The notes beneath the pieces are model-generated. The model was not told the DNA's origin, did no database searches, and saw only the letters and a program-made list of their open reading frames with translations. Source: Rhipicephalus microplus (lineage: Eukaryota > Arthropoda > Arachnida > Ixodida > Ixodidae). Taken from it: a stretch of 64,000 nt of DNA. The stretch spans positions 96,180,202-96,244,201 of the forward strand of contig NC_134701.1 in assembly GCF_043290135.1 (NCBI RefSeq). The letters run 5' to 3'. Shown here piece after piece: positions 1 through 8,857 of the stretch. Within the stretch, counting starts at the first letter, position 1. Each line of letters opens with the position of its first letter. Both the position numbers and the translations under genes were made by a program.

Positions 1-446
1 GCGCAACTGGGGTCCTTGCCATGGTGTGGTAACCTTCCTCAATTCAGATGCCAGTGCGGCGCTCATTACGGAATAGTCGGCGCCGGTGTCGACGAGGGCG
101 TTGACAGCATGATTGTCGACGAAGACGGCGATTTCAGCAGAAACGATCTTTCTGCTGTCAGAGAACACTGCAAAACCGGAATGGTCCTCGTCTGGTCGTT
201 GCGTCGAATGAGGGTCTTTTACAGTTCGCCGGGCCGCGACTTCACCCCCAGAAGTCGCCGTTCCTAGTTTCCCCTGCGGGGACTTGGTGACCGGCTCCTG
301 AAAGGAGCGGAAGACGATGAGGGCAAGCTGGGTGACGTAGACCGGCGAGGTGACGGTGATCTCGACTGGTGGTGCTGAACAGTCGAAGGTGTTCGCTGGC
401 CCGTGAGATAGGCTTCGATTTCGCGGGGGCGCTCACCGTAGCGCGG
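1..446 (-). pseudogene. gypsy retropepsin (aspartic protease), partial
   Basis: An open minus-strand frame runs from a stop near 447 to the window edge. The retropepsin active-site signature LVDTGADYS is encoded around 76-99 (DTG codons within 79-93), preceded by a hydrophobic beta-strand-like stretch. The flap and the second hydrophobic motif are expected beyond the window edge. The protease would cleave the Gag-Pol polyprotein in the particle. The N-terminal ~90 codons are basic and proline/serine rich, like the Gag-protease linker of tick gypsy elements. Confidence 0.75.
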
Positions 447-491
447 GTATCGAGCATCAGGATGGAAGCCGCGGAGACCTAGTTACCGGTA

Positions 492-1058
492 TTAACAGTT
501 CCTGTATACGTGACCCACTTCGCCGCAGTGATAGCAGAGCAGACGGTTATCCGAGGTGCACCACGTGCTTGCCTTGCTACCACTTTGTCTTGAGGTAGAC
601 TGCAGATAGGTGGGTGTGCTCGGGAACCTTGAGCCGTGAGGCGGGCTCAAAGCAGCGGCGTAGAAGGACTGCATAGCCTGGTACCTGGGCCGCATAGCAG
701 GATCTGTAGCCGGTGGCGCAGGGGATCGCAATGCCGCTGCGTATGTCAGGACTGGCGCCTCGGGAATCGGTGGTGTGATTGGGGTCAGGGGTGTGACGGC
801 CTGCCAGACTTCTTGTCTGATTACATCCGCGAGGGAAGACATAGGTTGATGGGATCCCAGCGCCTGAAGCTGTCGCAGTTCGTCTTGAACAATACTTCGA
901 ATGAAGTCTGCGAGGGCCTGTCTCTCGCTGTCAGAGCCGATAGAGCATGCGGTGGCCGGGATCTGGCGTTCGTATTGTGATGACCGCTGCTGCAGCGTAC
1001 GTTCCATAGTGGTCGCCTCACTGATGAACTCGGTGACTGTCGTTGGTGGATTGCGCAC
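492..1058 (-). pseudogene. gypsy Gag, C-terminal half with CCHC zinc knuckle
   Basis: The 188-codon frame ends with CYHCGEVGHVYRNC, a perfect C-x2-C-x4-H-x4-C nucleocapsid knuckle that binds genomic RNA. The preceding sequence is proline/alanine rich, as in the homologous Gag at 8.86 kb. Its start (TTVTEFISEATTMERTL) matches the capsid C-terminal region of that copy, and it continues the frame at 1077-1724 after a frame change near 1060. The stop directly after the knuckle is probably a frameshift or nonsense change. Confidence 0.8.
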
Positions 1059-1076
1059 GAGCCCAGCGAAAAGCTG

Positions 1077-1724
1077 TTATTTTACTCCGCGCATCAAATG
1101 CCGCACCTTCTTTTCCTCGGGCATGGCAGGGTCCGCGCGCTTGAAGAGCCGAAGCATGTACTCGACAAAGATGGCTACTCGTTCGTTCGGCCGCTGGTTT
1201 TTGCAGGATATGGCTTGTTCAGCCCTCTCCTTCCTCTCGGTGTTCCGAAAGGCGTCATGGAGCTGACGGCTAAGCTCTTGACAGGTTGCAAAGGAGCCCT
1301 CGTGGTTCTCGTACCACGTCTTCGCAGAATCCTCCAAGTAGAAGTAAACTCGGTGCAGCTTGCGAACATCGTCCCATTCGTTGATACTGGCAACCCGATC
1401 AAAGTAGTTGAGCCAGTCATCAACATCCTCGAAGATATCTCCATGGAACGGCTTTGGTGTCTGTGGCGCATGAAAAACATGGGTGAGAAGAGAACCATGG
1501 GCATCGCTGGTTTGGACCGCCTGGCTTGTCATCGGAGTTGCCATCTTTCTGGGTGTCGATGTCAAGGGACCCAATTCAGGGGGTAACCCACGCAGGCGGC
1601 GGCTGCTTCTTGCTCTGGGAGATGTAGCTGTTTCCACGATGGCCGACACAGCCGAAGTACACGTACCTAGCACCTCCATCAGTAATGTCGCGAGCAAAAA
1701 CAAGACCTGCAGCCAGGAGTTCAC
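1077..1724 (-). pseudogene. gypsy Gag, N-terminal half (retrotransposon gag domain)
   Basis: This frame encodes a retrotransposon Gag domain. Recognisable blocks are PKPFHGDIFEDVDDWL, the aromatic helix around YFYLEDSAKTWYENHEG, and PAMPEEKKVRHLMRGVK at the end. The same blocks are present in the plus-strand copy at 8978-9916. The real Gag start is probably the internal methionine near 1560 (MATPMTSQ); the residues upstream are likely 5' leader read through. Gag forms the intracellular particle. Confidence 0.8.
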
Positions 1725-1814
1725 CCAAACCAGAGCAACAAAAATGTTCTCTTCTTCTTAGTAGCCCAAAACGGGTATGAGCCATAGCGGCTCGTTCATC
1801 AATGGAGGTAATAT

Positions 1815-1985
1815 TGTCACGTCCCTTCAGAAGTCCAAGTGAGGTTTATTAGATGTAGGTGTAGAGCAGCAGGCCTCTTGCGAGACGTGTCGCTTGGGCG
1901 GGCACTTGAGAGACGGATAGCGCATGCACTTCTTTTGTGTCCTGTGGCTCCGCATGAGCATGTCACCCACTATATACTAGGGTGG
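1815..1985 (-). repeat. LTR end of the minus-strand gypsy element (far boundary uncertain)
   Basis: TGTCACGTCC starts at 1815, directly beside the gag leader; on the minus strand this is an LTR ending in ...GACGTGACA. Inside lie an AATAAA signal (minus strand, 1845-1850) and a TATA-like element (about 1970-1979), in the order U3-R-U5 would predict. The far LTR edge is obscured by the CAGG array. Confidence 0.5.
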
Positions 1986-2077
1986 CATGCAGGCAGGCAG
2001 GCAGGCAGGCAGGCAGGCCAGGAAGGCCAGACCAGGGCAGGCCAGGCCAGGGCAAGGCAGGGCAGGGCAGGGCAGGG

Positions 2078-2129
<52 letters not shown>

Positions 2130-2130
2130 C
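1986..2130. repeat. CAGG/GGCA tetranucleotide microsatellite with imperfect core
   Basis: Two blocks of perfect CAGG repeats flank a degenerate CCAGG/GCAGGG core. It is open in several frames only because of its periodicity; I do not treat it as coding. It seems to have expanded inside or beside the U3 of the neighbouring LTR. Confidence 0.95.
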
Positions 2131-2288
2131 CGTGTAAAAGTCGTAGAGCGATGGACTGAGGTCTTGTTAAGTGTTGGAGCGGGAGTGGGTACTTCCACCG
2201 CACCAACTGGTAATGTTTGCAAATTTAATTGAAAGTTAGTAACGGGTCTCTGAAGTAGCAATTAACGTCCTCAGCGTTCGAGTGATTC

Positions 2289-2327
2289 TGCCCGGCGTGA
2301 AATGAGCCTCACATTTCACGCCGGGCA
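2289..2327. repeat. perfect 16-bp hairpin with 7-nt loop
   Basis: Arms 2289-2304 and 2312-2327 are exactly complementary (TGCCCGGCGTGAAATG and its reverse complement) around AGCCTCA. It lies between the gypsy/LTR block and the LINE 3' end, with no gene beside it. It may be a fold-back end of an unseen element. Confidence 0.85.
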
Positions 2328-2567
2328 CCAGGAGTGAGCCAACTCGTGGGCATTAAGGATGGTTCTGTCTACGTGTCGGCCAACGTGTTCCAGAAACCAG
2401 ATTATGTGCTTTTTGTGTGACCAATTGGAAGCAGAGAGAACGTGCGCGGCTTCTCGACAAACTTAGCCCGTCATGAAGACTCTTGCGGTGGTGGTGGTGA
2501 AAAACTTTATTATAAAAGAGAGCGTATGAGCCCCCTAAAGGGCCTTACAGACCATGCGACCTCCTCA

Positions 2568-3597
2568 GTCAGGGACGTCATTGAACAATACTGCTGTCTT
2601 TGCTCGGGCAATAGGGACCGGTTGGGCCGCAAGGTCGGAGCAGCTGAGCAGCGTCGCCTCCCGGTCATCTCGTGTCGGGTTGGGGAGGAGAGAAATGGCT
2701 GTGTTTAGCTGACAGGCCCACGGCATGTGGTAGACATCGGCTGTCTGCCTAGCAGTGACTGTGGGGTAAAAATATTGCAATATCGCCGGGTATAGCAACG
2801 CGTTTGTTTGGAACTGGCGTAAAATTCTTTCTCCCACCTCGTCCACAACCTGGGCAGGAGGTGGATACCGGTGATGCTGGCAGCGATAAAATCACACAAT
2901 TTCCTTGTACTTGAGCTGCGGTGGTTGCGGGGTCCAGCTCATAGGGCTCGAATGAGGTACCTGGGGAATTAGCGCTTGAGCAGCCGCGTCTGCGGCCTCG
3001 TTCTCTCGAAGGGGCAGCGAGAGCTAGTGCCACAGCAGAGGCGTAGCCAGGGGATGGCACACCTGGCACAAGCCACTCCACCCCCACCCAAATTCCCCCC
3101 CCCCATGGCATAGAGAAGCAAAAAGGCCAATTCAAGGGGTTGCCCCTCCCAAAATCAAGGTGGTCCCCTCTCCCCCCGCTGAAAATAAATTTCTGGCTAC
3201 GCGCCTGTGCCACAGCGACCTGCTCGGCGTGATAAGCGTTTGAATTTAATAAAGTCAAAGACGACAAGTGCTCGCCTTTGAGAGTTGTAAATACCTAGAC
3301 AAAGTGGTCCGTAGAGCCGTACTGCGCTTCGTCTACGAAGACCACATTATCCTTCATAGCGGCTGTGGTACTGAGTAGGGCTCGCGCCCGTGCCTGACAT
3401 CTCCCCACGTTATGTGTGGGATGCATGTTTAGGGGTATCGGGTATACTGTAAATTTTGTGTGCAGGTCTTCGGGGAGCCACCGCGGACATTCGTGGGACA
3501 CGGAAGATTTGAGCCCATGGTGGGCTTGTAACCATCGCCCAGCTGCAGTGGAAGACGGCCTTATAATTTCAGATGCTTTTCGAGCTTCCCCACACAA
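2568..3597 (-). pseudogene. LINE RNase H domain and C-terminal tail (degenerate)
   Basis: The frame 3295-3597 ends with NVVFVDEAQYGS, the first beta strand and catalytic Asp of a LINE RNase H. The later part (frames around 2565-2900) reads ...RQTADVYHMPWACQLN... and ARAKTAVLFNDVPD, the standard C-terminal tail before the 3' UTR. The domain is split by the 170-bp insertion at 3037-3206. RNase H would remove template RNA during target-primed reverse transcription. Confidence 0.7.
3037..3206. mobile_element. ~170-bp MITE-like insertion with 10-bp target duplication
   Basis: GTGCCACAGC occurs at 3027-3036 and again at 3207-3216, exactly flanking this segment. The segment begins AGAGGCGTAGCCAG and ends with the near-inverse CTGGCTACGCGCCT, giving imperfect terminal inverted repeats sharing CGTAGCCAG. 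The interior is C/A-rich and non-coding. Removing it joins the LINE RNase H sequence across the gap. Confidence 0.7.
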
Positions 3598-3740
3598 CGA
3601 TGACGATAGTTATAACGCGAGAACAAAACGACGACACATAGACAAGAAGGACACGAAGACGTCTCTGTGTCGTCGTTTCGTTCTCGTGCTATAACTATCG
3701 TCATGCCATGCCAACTAGCCCAAGCTGCCACACTTCTAAA
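3598..3740. mobile_element. 143-bp hairpin insertion in the LINE with 12-bp target duplication
   Basis: TTCCCCACACAA at 3586-3597 and TTCCCCGCACAA at 3741-3752 (one mismatch) flank the insert. Inside, arms 3601-3637 and 3667-3703 form a 37-bp near-perfect stem (three mismatches) around a 29-nt loop. The remaining ~37 bp (AGTTGGCATGGCATGACG on the minus strand) resemble a recurrent tick retroposon 5' end. It separates RT from RNase H in the host LINE. Confidence 0.75.
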
Positions 3741-3754
3741 TTCCCCGCACAATT

Positions 3755-4450
3755 TCGTTGAATGTGTTATGAATGCCTAGCTCGTTGAGCTTGGCCGTGC
3801 GGGTGCTGCCCGGTAACCTGAGCACCTGTTCAACGGACTGGTGGATGATTACGTCGTGACGGCGTATGTGTCCTTTTTACCACAAGTAGGGGAGAGCCCC
3901 ATAGTTGATGTGGCTTATGAGGAGAGCCACATAGTTGATGTGGCTCATGAGGAAAGCGTAAAACAGTCTGCGGAGATTCTCCTCGGATAGTCTCCCGCGC
4001 CTGTTTGCTACTCTGTTAATTAACTTAGCCATTGCTTCGGCCTTCTTGGAAATATGAAAAATATTGACGTAATTATGGCCATTGGCCTGAAAGACCATGC
4101 CTAGAATGCGAAGTCGGTGCCCCATTGGGATGGGTGTACCATCCACCCTGAGGACGTTTATACCCGGGTATGCATCTTAGCGCGCCTTGTATTTCGGGCG
4201 GTATTGGAGTAATTCTGATTTCTCTGCCGATAGCAAAAGACTGGTCTGCCGTAAGAACGTTTGTACCGTGTTTACCGAGTCCTGCAGTCGCTCCTTGATA
4301 TGGACGTCACTGCCGCTCATGCACCAGACAGTGATATGGTCGGCGTCGAAGGCGTGACTGATGCCACCGATATGCGGGAGTTGTTGCAACAGAGTGCGCA
4401 TGGAGAGATTGAACAGGAACAGTGCAAGACAAACAGTACGCAGTGCGATA
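3755..4450 (-). pseudogene. LINE reverse transcriptase, active site to thumb (degenerate)
   Basis: The stretch LFNLSMRTLLQQLPHIGG followed by FDADHITVW occupies the place of the RT palm YADD box. The second catalytic Asp is replaced by His, so it should be catalytically dead. Downstream come KSELLQYRP, LRILGMVFQANG and a tandem duplication of SHINY(V/G)ALL near 3885-3945, and finally LGIHNTFNEIV at about 3755-3790. All are hallmarks of the tick LINE RT connection region. Frame changes near 4170 and 3880 break it. Confidence 0.75.
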
Positions 4451-4514
4451 ACGCAAGAATGATGAAAGGCTAAGCTCAAGCAGTCCATAAAGTTTAGGCG
4501 TAATAAAAAAAGAG

Positions 4515-4900
4515 GCATGAATGGCAGTAGAAATGATGAACGTGCAAAATAAGGTTTCATCTGCACAACATGAACGATGTAAGAGCTTGGCTGTGTTCGT
4601 TTTGTTTGAGTTGACGACCCACTGTCTGGAACTACCGCGTAGTTCACGTCACTCACGCGGCGCAGCAGCTTATAGGGTCCAGAGTACTGGCTTAGCAGCA
4701 TTTCCGAGAGGCCATGCGACGAACAGGGAGAAACACCCAAACAAGGTCTCGTGGACTGTAGAGCACGTCTCGATGGCGGGTATTGTAGCGTCGTGCAGCT
4801 GCCTGATGTTGCGGACTGATGTGCAGCCACGTGAGCCGGCGAGCTTATTTGGCGCGTACGGCGAATTATTCGGCGTCAGCTGTTAGCTGGTCATTGTCTC
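4515..4900 (-). pseudogene. gypsy integrase C-terminus (GPY/F module), fragment
   Basis: Minus-strand frames encode RYNTRHRDVLYSPRDLVWV, then after a frameshift GLSEMLLSQYSGPYKLLRRVSDVNYAVVP, written here as two neighbouring blocks: the loop to GLSEMLLSQY and the GPY module SGPYKLLRRVSDVNYAVVP. It ends near IVHVVQMKPYF. This module binds DNA at the end of gypsy integrases. The 3' side is replaced by the LINE RT near 4450-4515, suggesting a 5'-truncated LINE inserted or recombined here. Confidence 0.75.
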
Positions 4901-5221
4901 GACAGAAAAGCATAGACACCCGTCAGTGAACAAGAGGGCGCGACGAAGCTCTTTGGGCCGTCTCAGCATTGTGGGTACCGACTGCCAGGGATACCAAGAA
5001 AATGAAACTCTCGCTGAACACTTTGACACGCTGAAGTATCCGTGCCCTTTCTGGCACGTTTTCAAAGAACGCTTCCTGGGCGTTTACATAATCAGCCGTG
5101 AACCCCTTGCTTAAAACTTAAAAAGAAGATAATATGCATGGGCAAGTCCGCTTTTGCTGCATCTACTTGCTAGGCTAGATACTGGAAGACTTGGTTTTGC
5201 TGCGCCTACTCGCTAGGCTGT

Positions 5222-5784
5222 GTGTTCTGGCGCTACCAAACTTTTAAGCGGGAAATTGCAAGGGAGAAGATCTACGATAATTCTCGGGGCATTTCTCTGC
5301 TCTTCGAGGCTAGAACAGGAGTATTGCTGACCAAGACGTACCGAGCAAAATACGAAGGCACAGACACGGTATGTAGTGCGTGTGGAGAGGAGCAAGAAAC
5401 GGCTGAACATTTGATAATTTTTGTAAAGGGCTCCACCCTATTCTCGAAGATAATAGCGCCGAGATTTTCAAAGCATTGAGGTTTAGGGACAGTGGAGACA
5501 AAATACACTTTAAACGGGTAGAAATAACCAGGAGGAGGATAACTGATTGGTGGCTACAATCGAGGCGCGAGTGAAATTCAATCCTCAAACAAACAGTGAT
5601 AGTACTTATGGCGCAGTGGCGGGAGCCATCACCCGATATAAAGGGCACAATTGGATCCGTCCATCCGTCCGTCCGTCCATCCGTCCGTCCGTCCGTCCGT
5701 CCATCCATCCATCCATCCATCCATCCATCCATTCATCCATCCATCCATCCATCCATCCATCCATCCATCCATCCATCCATCCAT

Positions 5785-5818
<34 letters not shown>

Positions 5819-5943
5819 GTCCATCCGTCCGTCCGTCCGTCCGTCCATCCATCCATCCATCCATCCATCCATCCATCCATCCATCCATCCATCCATCCAT
5901 CCATCCATCCATCCATCCATCCATCCATCCATCCATCTATCAG
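5222..5943 (+). mobile_element. LINE 3' part (zinc-finger C-terminus, 3' UTR and TCCA/TCCG tail)
   Basis: The frame starting near 5222 and, after a frameshift near 5425, ending at the TGA of 5572-5574 encodes a LINE C-terminus with a cysteine/histidine finger (VCSACGEEQETAEHL) and a final WWLQSRRE. It is a clear homologue of the minus-strand frame at 35299-35703. The 3' UTR shows a CACCCGATATAAAGGGCACA block also found in that other copy. Both run directly into tetranucleotide arrays, so the array looks like the element's tail. Confidence 0.75.
5654..5940. repeat. TCCA/TCCG microsatellite array
   Basis: About 285 bp of uninterrupted tetranucleotides, mostly TCCA with TCCG blocks at the left end and near 5810-5845. 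The long [12 protein letters not shown] and [12 protein letters not shown] open frames on both strands are artefacts of periodicity (4 and 3 coprime, no stop in any frame). Confidence 0.98.
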
Positions 5944-5987
5944 ATCTCGTAAACTGCATTGCCGGGGGCCTATAGCGTCCAACATAG

Positions 5988-6342
5988 TGTTACGAAGAGC
6001 GGCCCCAAAGGTCTCTTGGGTAGCGTGTCGTGAGGGCCAGCGCCGGACAGGGAGCATCCAAGTGGTGGCAAGGTGAAAGGCAGCCAGAAGGGAAAAAAAA
6101 CGCTTGTATTTAAGACTTATGTACAGAGCATAGACGAGGAAGCCACCTACGTTTGAAGCACCCGCCTTTTATAGGCGCCGAGACGCTCGAGGAGGAGGGC
6201 ACCGCCCGCTGTTCGACGCGCAGCGTCTCTGATGGACGTTTCTGGTGTCCGTGGAAGACTCGTCAGTTTCTTTTGAAGGAACACCTGCGAGGGGGGGGGG
6301 GGGGGCGGAGAGCACTACCAAGCGTGTAGCGAGTTCATAACA
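5988..6342 (-). repeat. 355-bp LTR (TGTTA...TAACA), probably solo
   Basis: The segment starts TGTTACGAAGAGC and ends GAGTTCATAACA, so both edges carry matching TGTTA/TAACA. On the minus strand a TATAAAA box lies at 6167-6173, and a run of 15 G (6291-6305) lies within U3. It abuts the minus-strand gypsy pol at 6343 just after the FRLL motif of integrase, while gypsy sequence does not resume on the other side, so it may have inserted into pol followed by deletion. Flanking duplication is not clear (GTAT versus CTAT on the minus strand). Confidence 0.6.
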
Positions 6343-6354
6343 ATACTTTGAACT

Positions 6355-7369
6355 TCACGGCCGAATCATGAGAAGGCGAAATGATGTGAATCGCGTTGTT
6401 TCCTGAACGGTGGTGTTATAAGAGAACGTCACATAAGGCAATATTTGATCCCATGATTTGTGTTGAACGTTGATGTACATGGAGATCATATCGATGACGG
6501 TCTTATTTAGTCGCTCGGTAAGGCTGTTACTTTGCGGATGGTGAGCAGTCGTCTTCCGATGCCTCATGTTGCTCAGCCGAAAAACCTCGTCCATAAGTTG
6601 TGAACACTGTCTCTCGGTCTTTTATCACTGTAGAGAGAGCTCCATGACGCAATACAATATGGCGCAAGAAGACCTGCGCTACCTCGACAGCCGTGGCTCG
6701 GGGTATGGCCTCTGTCTTGACATAGCGCGTCAAATAATCAGTTGCGACTATAACTTATTTGTTACCGTTAGTAGACAGTAAAAAAAGGCCGAGAAGGTTC
6801 GTGCCGACTTAGTCAAATGGCTGGTGAGGTGGGTCAATTGCTGAAAGTAATCCAGCCGGCTTGCTTGATGGTGACTTGCGAAGCTGACATTCACGACAGC
6901 CTTTTACCTACTGCTTCACATTTGTCGAAAGTCCCGACCAATAGTATGCCTTGAATACTCTGGGGAGTGTTCGTGAGTAGCCTAAGTGGCAAGATGTGGG
7001 CTCGTCATGGCCCGCGAGGAGGACGTCGTCCCGCATGTTACTCTAGATCACGAGGAGGTAGGCGCTGCTTGTAGAGTGGGTGTTTTTCTTATACAAGACG
7101 TTGTCCCGAAGACAACATGATGTCAACATACTGGATAGATGACTGGGTATGACTGCGGTACGACCTTCTAAATAATCGATGACCAGTAGAATTTCGTAAT
7201 CATCTCGCTGTCCTCTGCTCAAGCCTGATGAGCTTAGGGCGCCTAGTAAACCATCGTCTCCCGCTTCCCGAGTGACTGGACGAATTGGTGCACGTGACAG
7301 CGGGTCCGTGTCTTCATGCTTCTGGCCAGACTTATAAACGATGGTTATGACGAATTCCTGTAGGCGCAA
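6355..7369 (-). pseudogene. gypsy RNase H end, integrase zinc region and core (degenerate)
   Basis: The frame 7043-7369 gives RLQEFVITIVYKSGQKHEDTD and LYKKNTHS, the RNase H/integrase linker. The HHCC region is broken between 6740 and 7040. The frame 6527-6733 shows RYVKTEAIPRATAVEVAQVF and HIVLRHGALSTVIKDRE; the integrase second Asp is in VIKDRE. The frame 6355-6594 gives TAHHPQSNSLTERLNKTV with the catalytic Glu in LTER. Integrase inserts the cDNA in the nucleus. Several frameshifts make this copy dead. Confidence 0.8.
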
Positions 7370-7483
7370 GCTACACCGGGCCAGTCATCCTGAGGGATCA
7401 CGTATGTTCGCCAACCAACACGATCTTCAAAACTTTAAATGGACGACCATAGAGGTAAGGGCGAAGCTTGCTGATCGTCCATA

Positions 7484-8167
7484 TCACAGCGAGACACTCT
7501 CTTTCTGTGGTCGAGTAATTCGCCTCGGCACGGGGCAGTGAGGGGCTCGCATAACTCTTTCCTCTCCGTGTTGATGTTGGACGAGCACTGCGCCGAGGCG
7601 GATGTTGCCGGCGTCAGTATGCACTTGTCTCAGCATCGTCGCCAAATGTACAAAAACGGGTGCTGACTTGCGTGCGCTGTCGCAGCTCGGCAAAAGCAGC
7701 CTGTTGCTCATTGTCCCGGAAAATGGCACATCGTCTCTTGTAAGGTGAGTCAAGGGTTCCGCTATTTTCAGAAAGCCTTTAATAAAGCGCCAATGATAAG
7801 CACACAAGCCAAGGAAGCGTCGGACAGCCTTTTTATTGGTAGGAGCTGGAAAAGCGGCCACAGCGGTAAATTTGTCAAGATCAGGTCGAACACCTCTGGC
7901 GCTCACCACATAGCCAAGGAATTTGAGCTCTTCATACCAAAAGTGGCACTTTTTTGGTTTGAGTGTGAGATTCGCCAATCGAACAGCCTCTAGCGCACTC
8001 TGTAGGTGGTGAACATGTTGTTCGAACGTGTCAGAAAAGACGACCACATCATTAAGGTACACGAGACAAGTCTGCCATTTCCCCCAGTGAGTACAGTGTC
8101 CATCATTCACTAGAAAGTTGGCGGGGCTGAACACAAGCCCAAAGAATTGGAAATTCAAAGAGGCCAT
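7484..8167 (-). pseudogene. gypsy RT palm/thumb and RNase H start
   Basis: The frame begins NFQFFGLVFSPANFL (the PFGLCNAPATF region) and contains LVYLNDVVVFSDTFEQHV. In active gypsy RTs this is YLDD, so the catalytic Asp has become Asn. VRRFLGLCAYHWRFIKGF follows, then RNase H ([19 protein letters not shown]) with the catalytic Asp present. The frame is lost at 7484 with the stop in EKESVSL, near the place where the other copy also has a stop. Confidence 0.85.
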
Positions 8168-8211
8168 CGGGTGTCACAAAGGCAGTTTTGTCGCGATCTC
8201 TCATTTATTTG

Positions 8212-8675
8212 CTAGTACCAGCTTTTTAAATTTAAAGAGGGAAAATAGTGAGCACGGCTCAGCCAAACTAACGAGCTGTCGAATCGCGGCAGTGTGTACA
8301 CGTCATTTTTAGTCACGTTGCTCAGCTTCCGGTAGTCGACGCAAAAGCGCAGCGTCCCACCCCTCTTTTCGACTGAAACGACCGAAGACGACCGAGCACT
8401 GTTGGAAAGGTTGATGATGCCATCATGAAGCATTTCTTGCACTTGCGCACGAATCGCTTTCGGTTCTTTTATTGACATGCGGTAAGTCTTCTGGTGTGAT
8501 GGAAGTTTGACAAACTTCAGAAGAACTGGCGAAGCATGAGTTAAATTCAAGCGAAAGCTTCCGCAGTGCTGTCTGGTTCTCGGATAATAGGTCAGAACAT
8601 ATTTCGATATTGTCCAGTGGCGGGTCGGTGGTCTTCACTATTTTCGATGTGAACGTGCGCTATTTCATCTATAAA
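8212..8675 (-). pseudogene. gypsy RT, N-terminal fingers
   Basis: Frames 8423-8638 and 8212-8550 encode the segment before and including the first RT motifs: LSLEFNSCFASSSEVCQTS, then RSSSVVSVEKRGGTLRFC, VDYRKLSNVTKNDVYTLPR and NLKSWY. Compared with the intact version at 11.3 kb (SSPVVLVKKKDGTFRFC, IDLKSGYW), the first palm Asp of SSIDLKSG has become SLNLKSW, which would remove a metal ligand. A frame change separates the two pieces. Confidence 0.8.
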
Positions 8676-8693
8676 TACTGCCACCTAGAGTTG

Positions 8694-8832
8694 TGTGCCG
8701 GCAAGCCCTAGCGAGCCGAAAAGAGAAAAGAGGACAAAGAAGAAGTGTGTGTTAGCGCTTCGTTTAAAGATACACGCTCGTGTCTTTCTGCCCCGCTGTT
8801 CCTGTTGTCTTCACGGCTCTTGGTGCGTGACA
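8694..8832 (+). repeat. possible short 5' LTR of the plus-strand gypsy element
   Basis: TGTGCCGGCAAGCC begins at 8694 and GCGTGACA ends at 8832, immediately before a primer-binding-site-like stretch. This would be a very short LTR (139 bp); no matching copy is visible 3' of the element, so this is inferred from position only. Confidence 0.35.
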
Positions 8833-8850
8833 AACTGGTGGAAGTGCTGG
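8833..8850 (+). promoter_or_regulatory. candidate primer binding site of gypsy element
   Basis: AACTGGTGGAAGTGCTGG follows the presumed LTR end, 7 bases before the first Gag-frame methionine (8858). A TGG core at an LTR edge is the usual start of a tRNA primer site. The priming tRNA is not identified. Confidence 0.4.
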
Positions 8851-8857
8851 GTAATCT

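Larger units (their letters stand above)
1..1814 (-). mobile_element. Ty3/gypsy LTR retrotransposon, internal gag-protease part (cut by window start)
   Basis: Reading on the minus strand from the LTR edge at 1815, the order is Gag, a zinc knuckle, then a retropepsin, which is the Ty3/gypsy order. The Gag is clearly related to the plus-strand Gag at 8.86-9.92 kb, with shared motifs such as EEKKVR and LMRGVK. The element continues past position 1, so pol is not visible. Gag is split into two frames and the protease is in a third, so this copy looks inactive, although one Gag/Pol shift could be normal frameshifting. Confidence 0.85.
2485..4450 (-). mobile_element. non-LTR retrotransposon (R1/I-like, RNase H-bearing), 5'-truncated
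   Basis: On the minus strand, RT active-site region, RT thumb, RNase H and a cysteine-containing C-terminal tail follow in order, then a 3' UTR ending in AATAAAG and a short ACC-repeat tail (about 2487-2515). The 5' side stops near 4450 and abuts a gypsy integrase scrap. Two short insertions (3037-3206, 3598-3740) interrupt it. The frame is broken many times. Assignment rests on the RT/RNase H sequence and the ACCACC-type tail I associate with tick LINEs. Confidence 0.8.
6343..8675 (-). mobile_element. Ty3/gypsy pol fragment (RT, RNase H, integrase)
   Basis: The minus strand carries RT (8640 to 7740), RNase H (7740 to 7250), the integrase zinc-binding region (about 7050 to 6830) and integrase core (6780 to 6355), collinear with the plus-strand element at 11.0-13.6 kb. 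No gag, protease or own LTR is attached. It sits head-to-head with that plus-strand element at about 8680. Confidence 0.85.

Noticed and set aside
636..1586. Plus-strand frames opposite the gag region
   Set aside because: Shadows of the minus-strand Gag reading frames.
1970..2261. Frames with ACLPACLP or AGRQAGRQ repeats
   Set aside because: CAGG microsatellite artefact.
4883..5065. 60-codon minus frame as a separate gene
   Set aside because: It lies at the edge of gypsy integrase sequence; no motif, and probably decayed pol.
5606..6076. Long frames of PSIH, GWMD or RTDG repeats on both strands
   Set aside because: Produced by a tetranucleotide array that has no stop codons; repeats of this kind appear in all frames and carry no protein signal.
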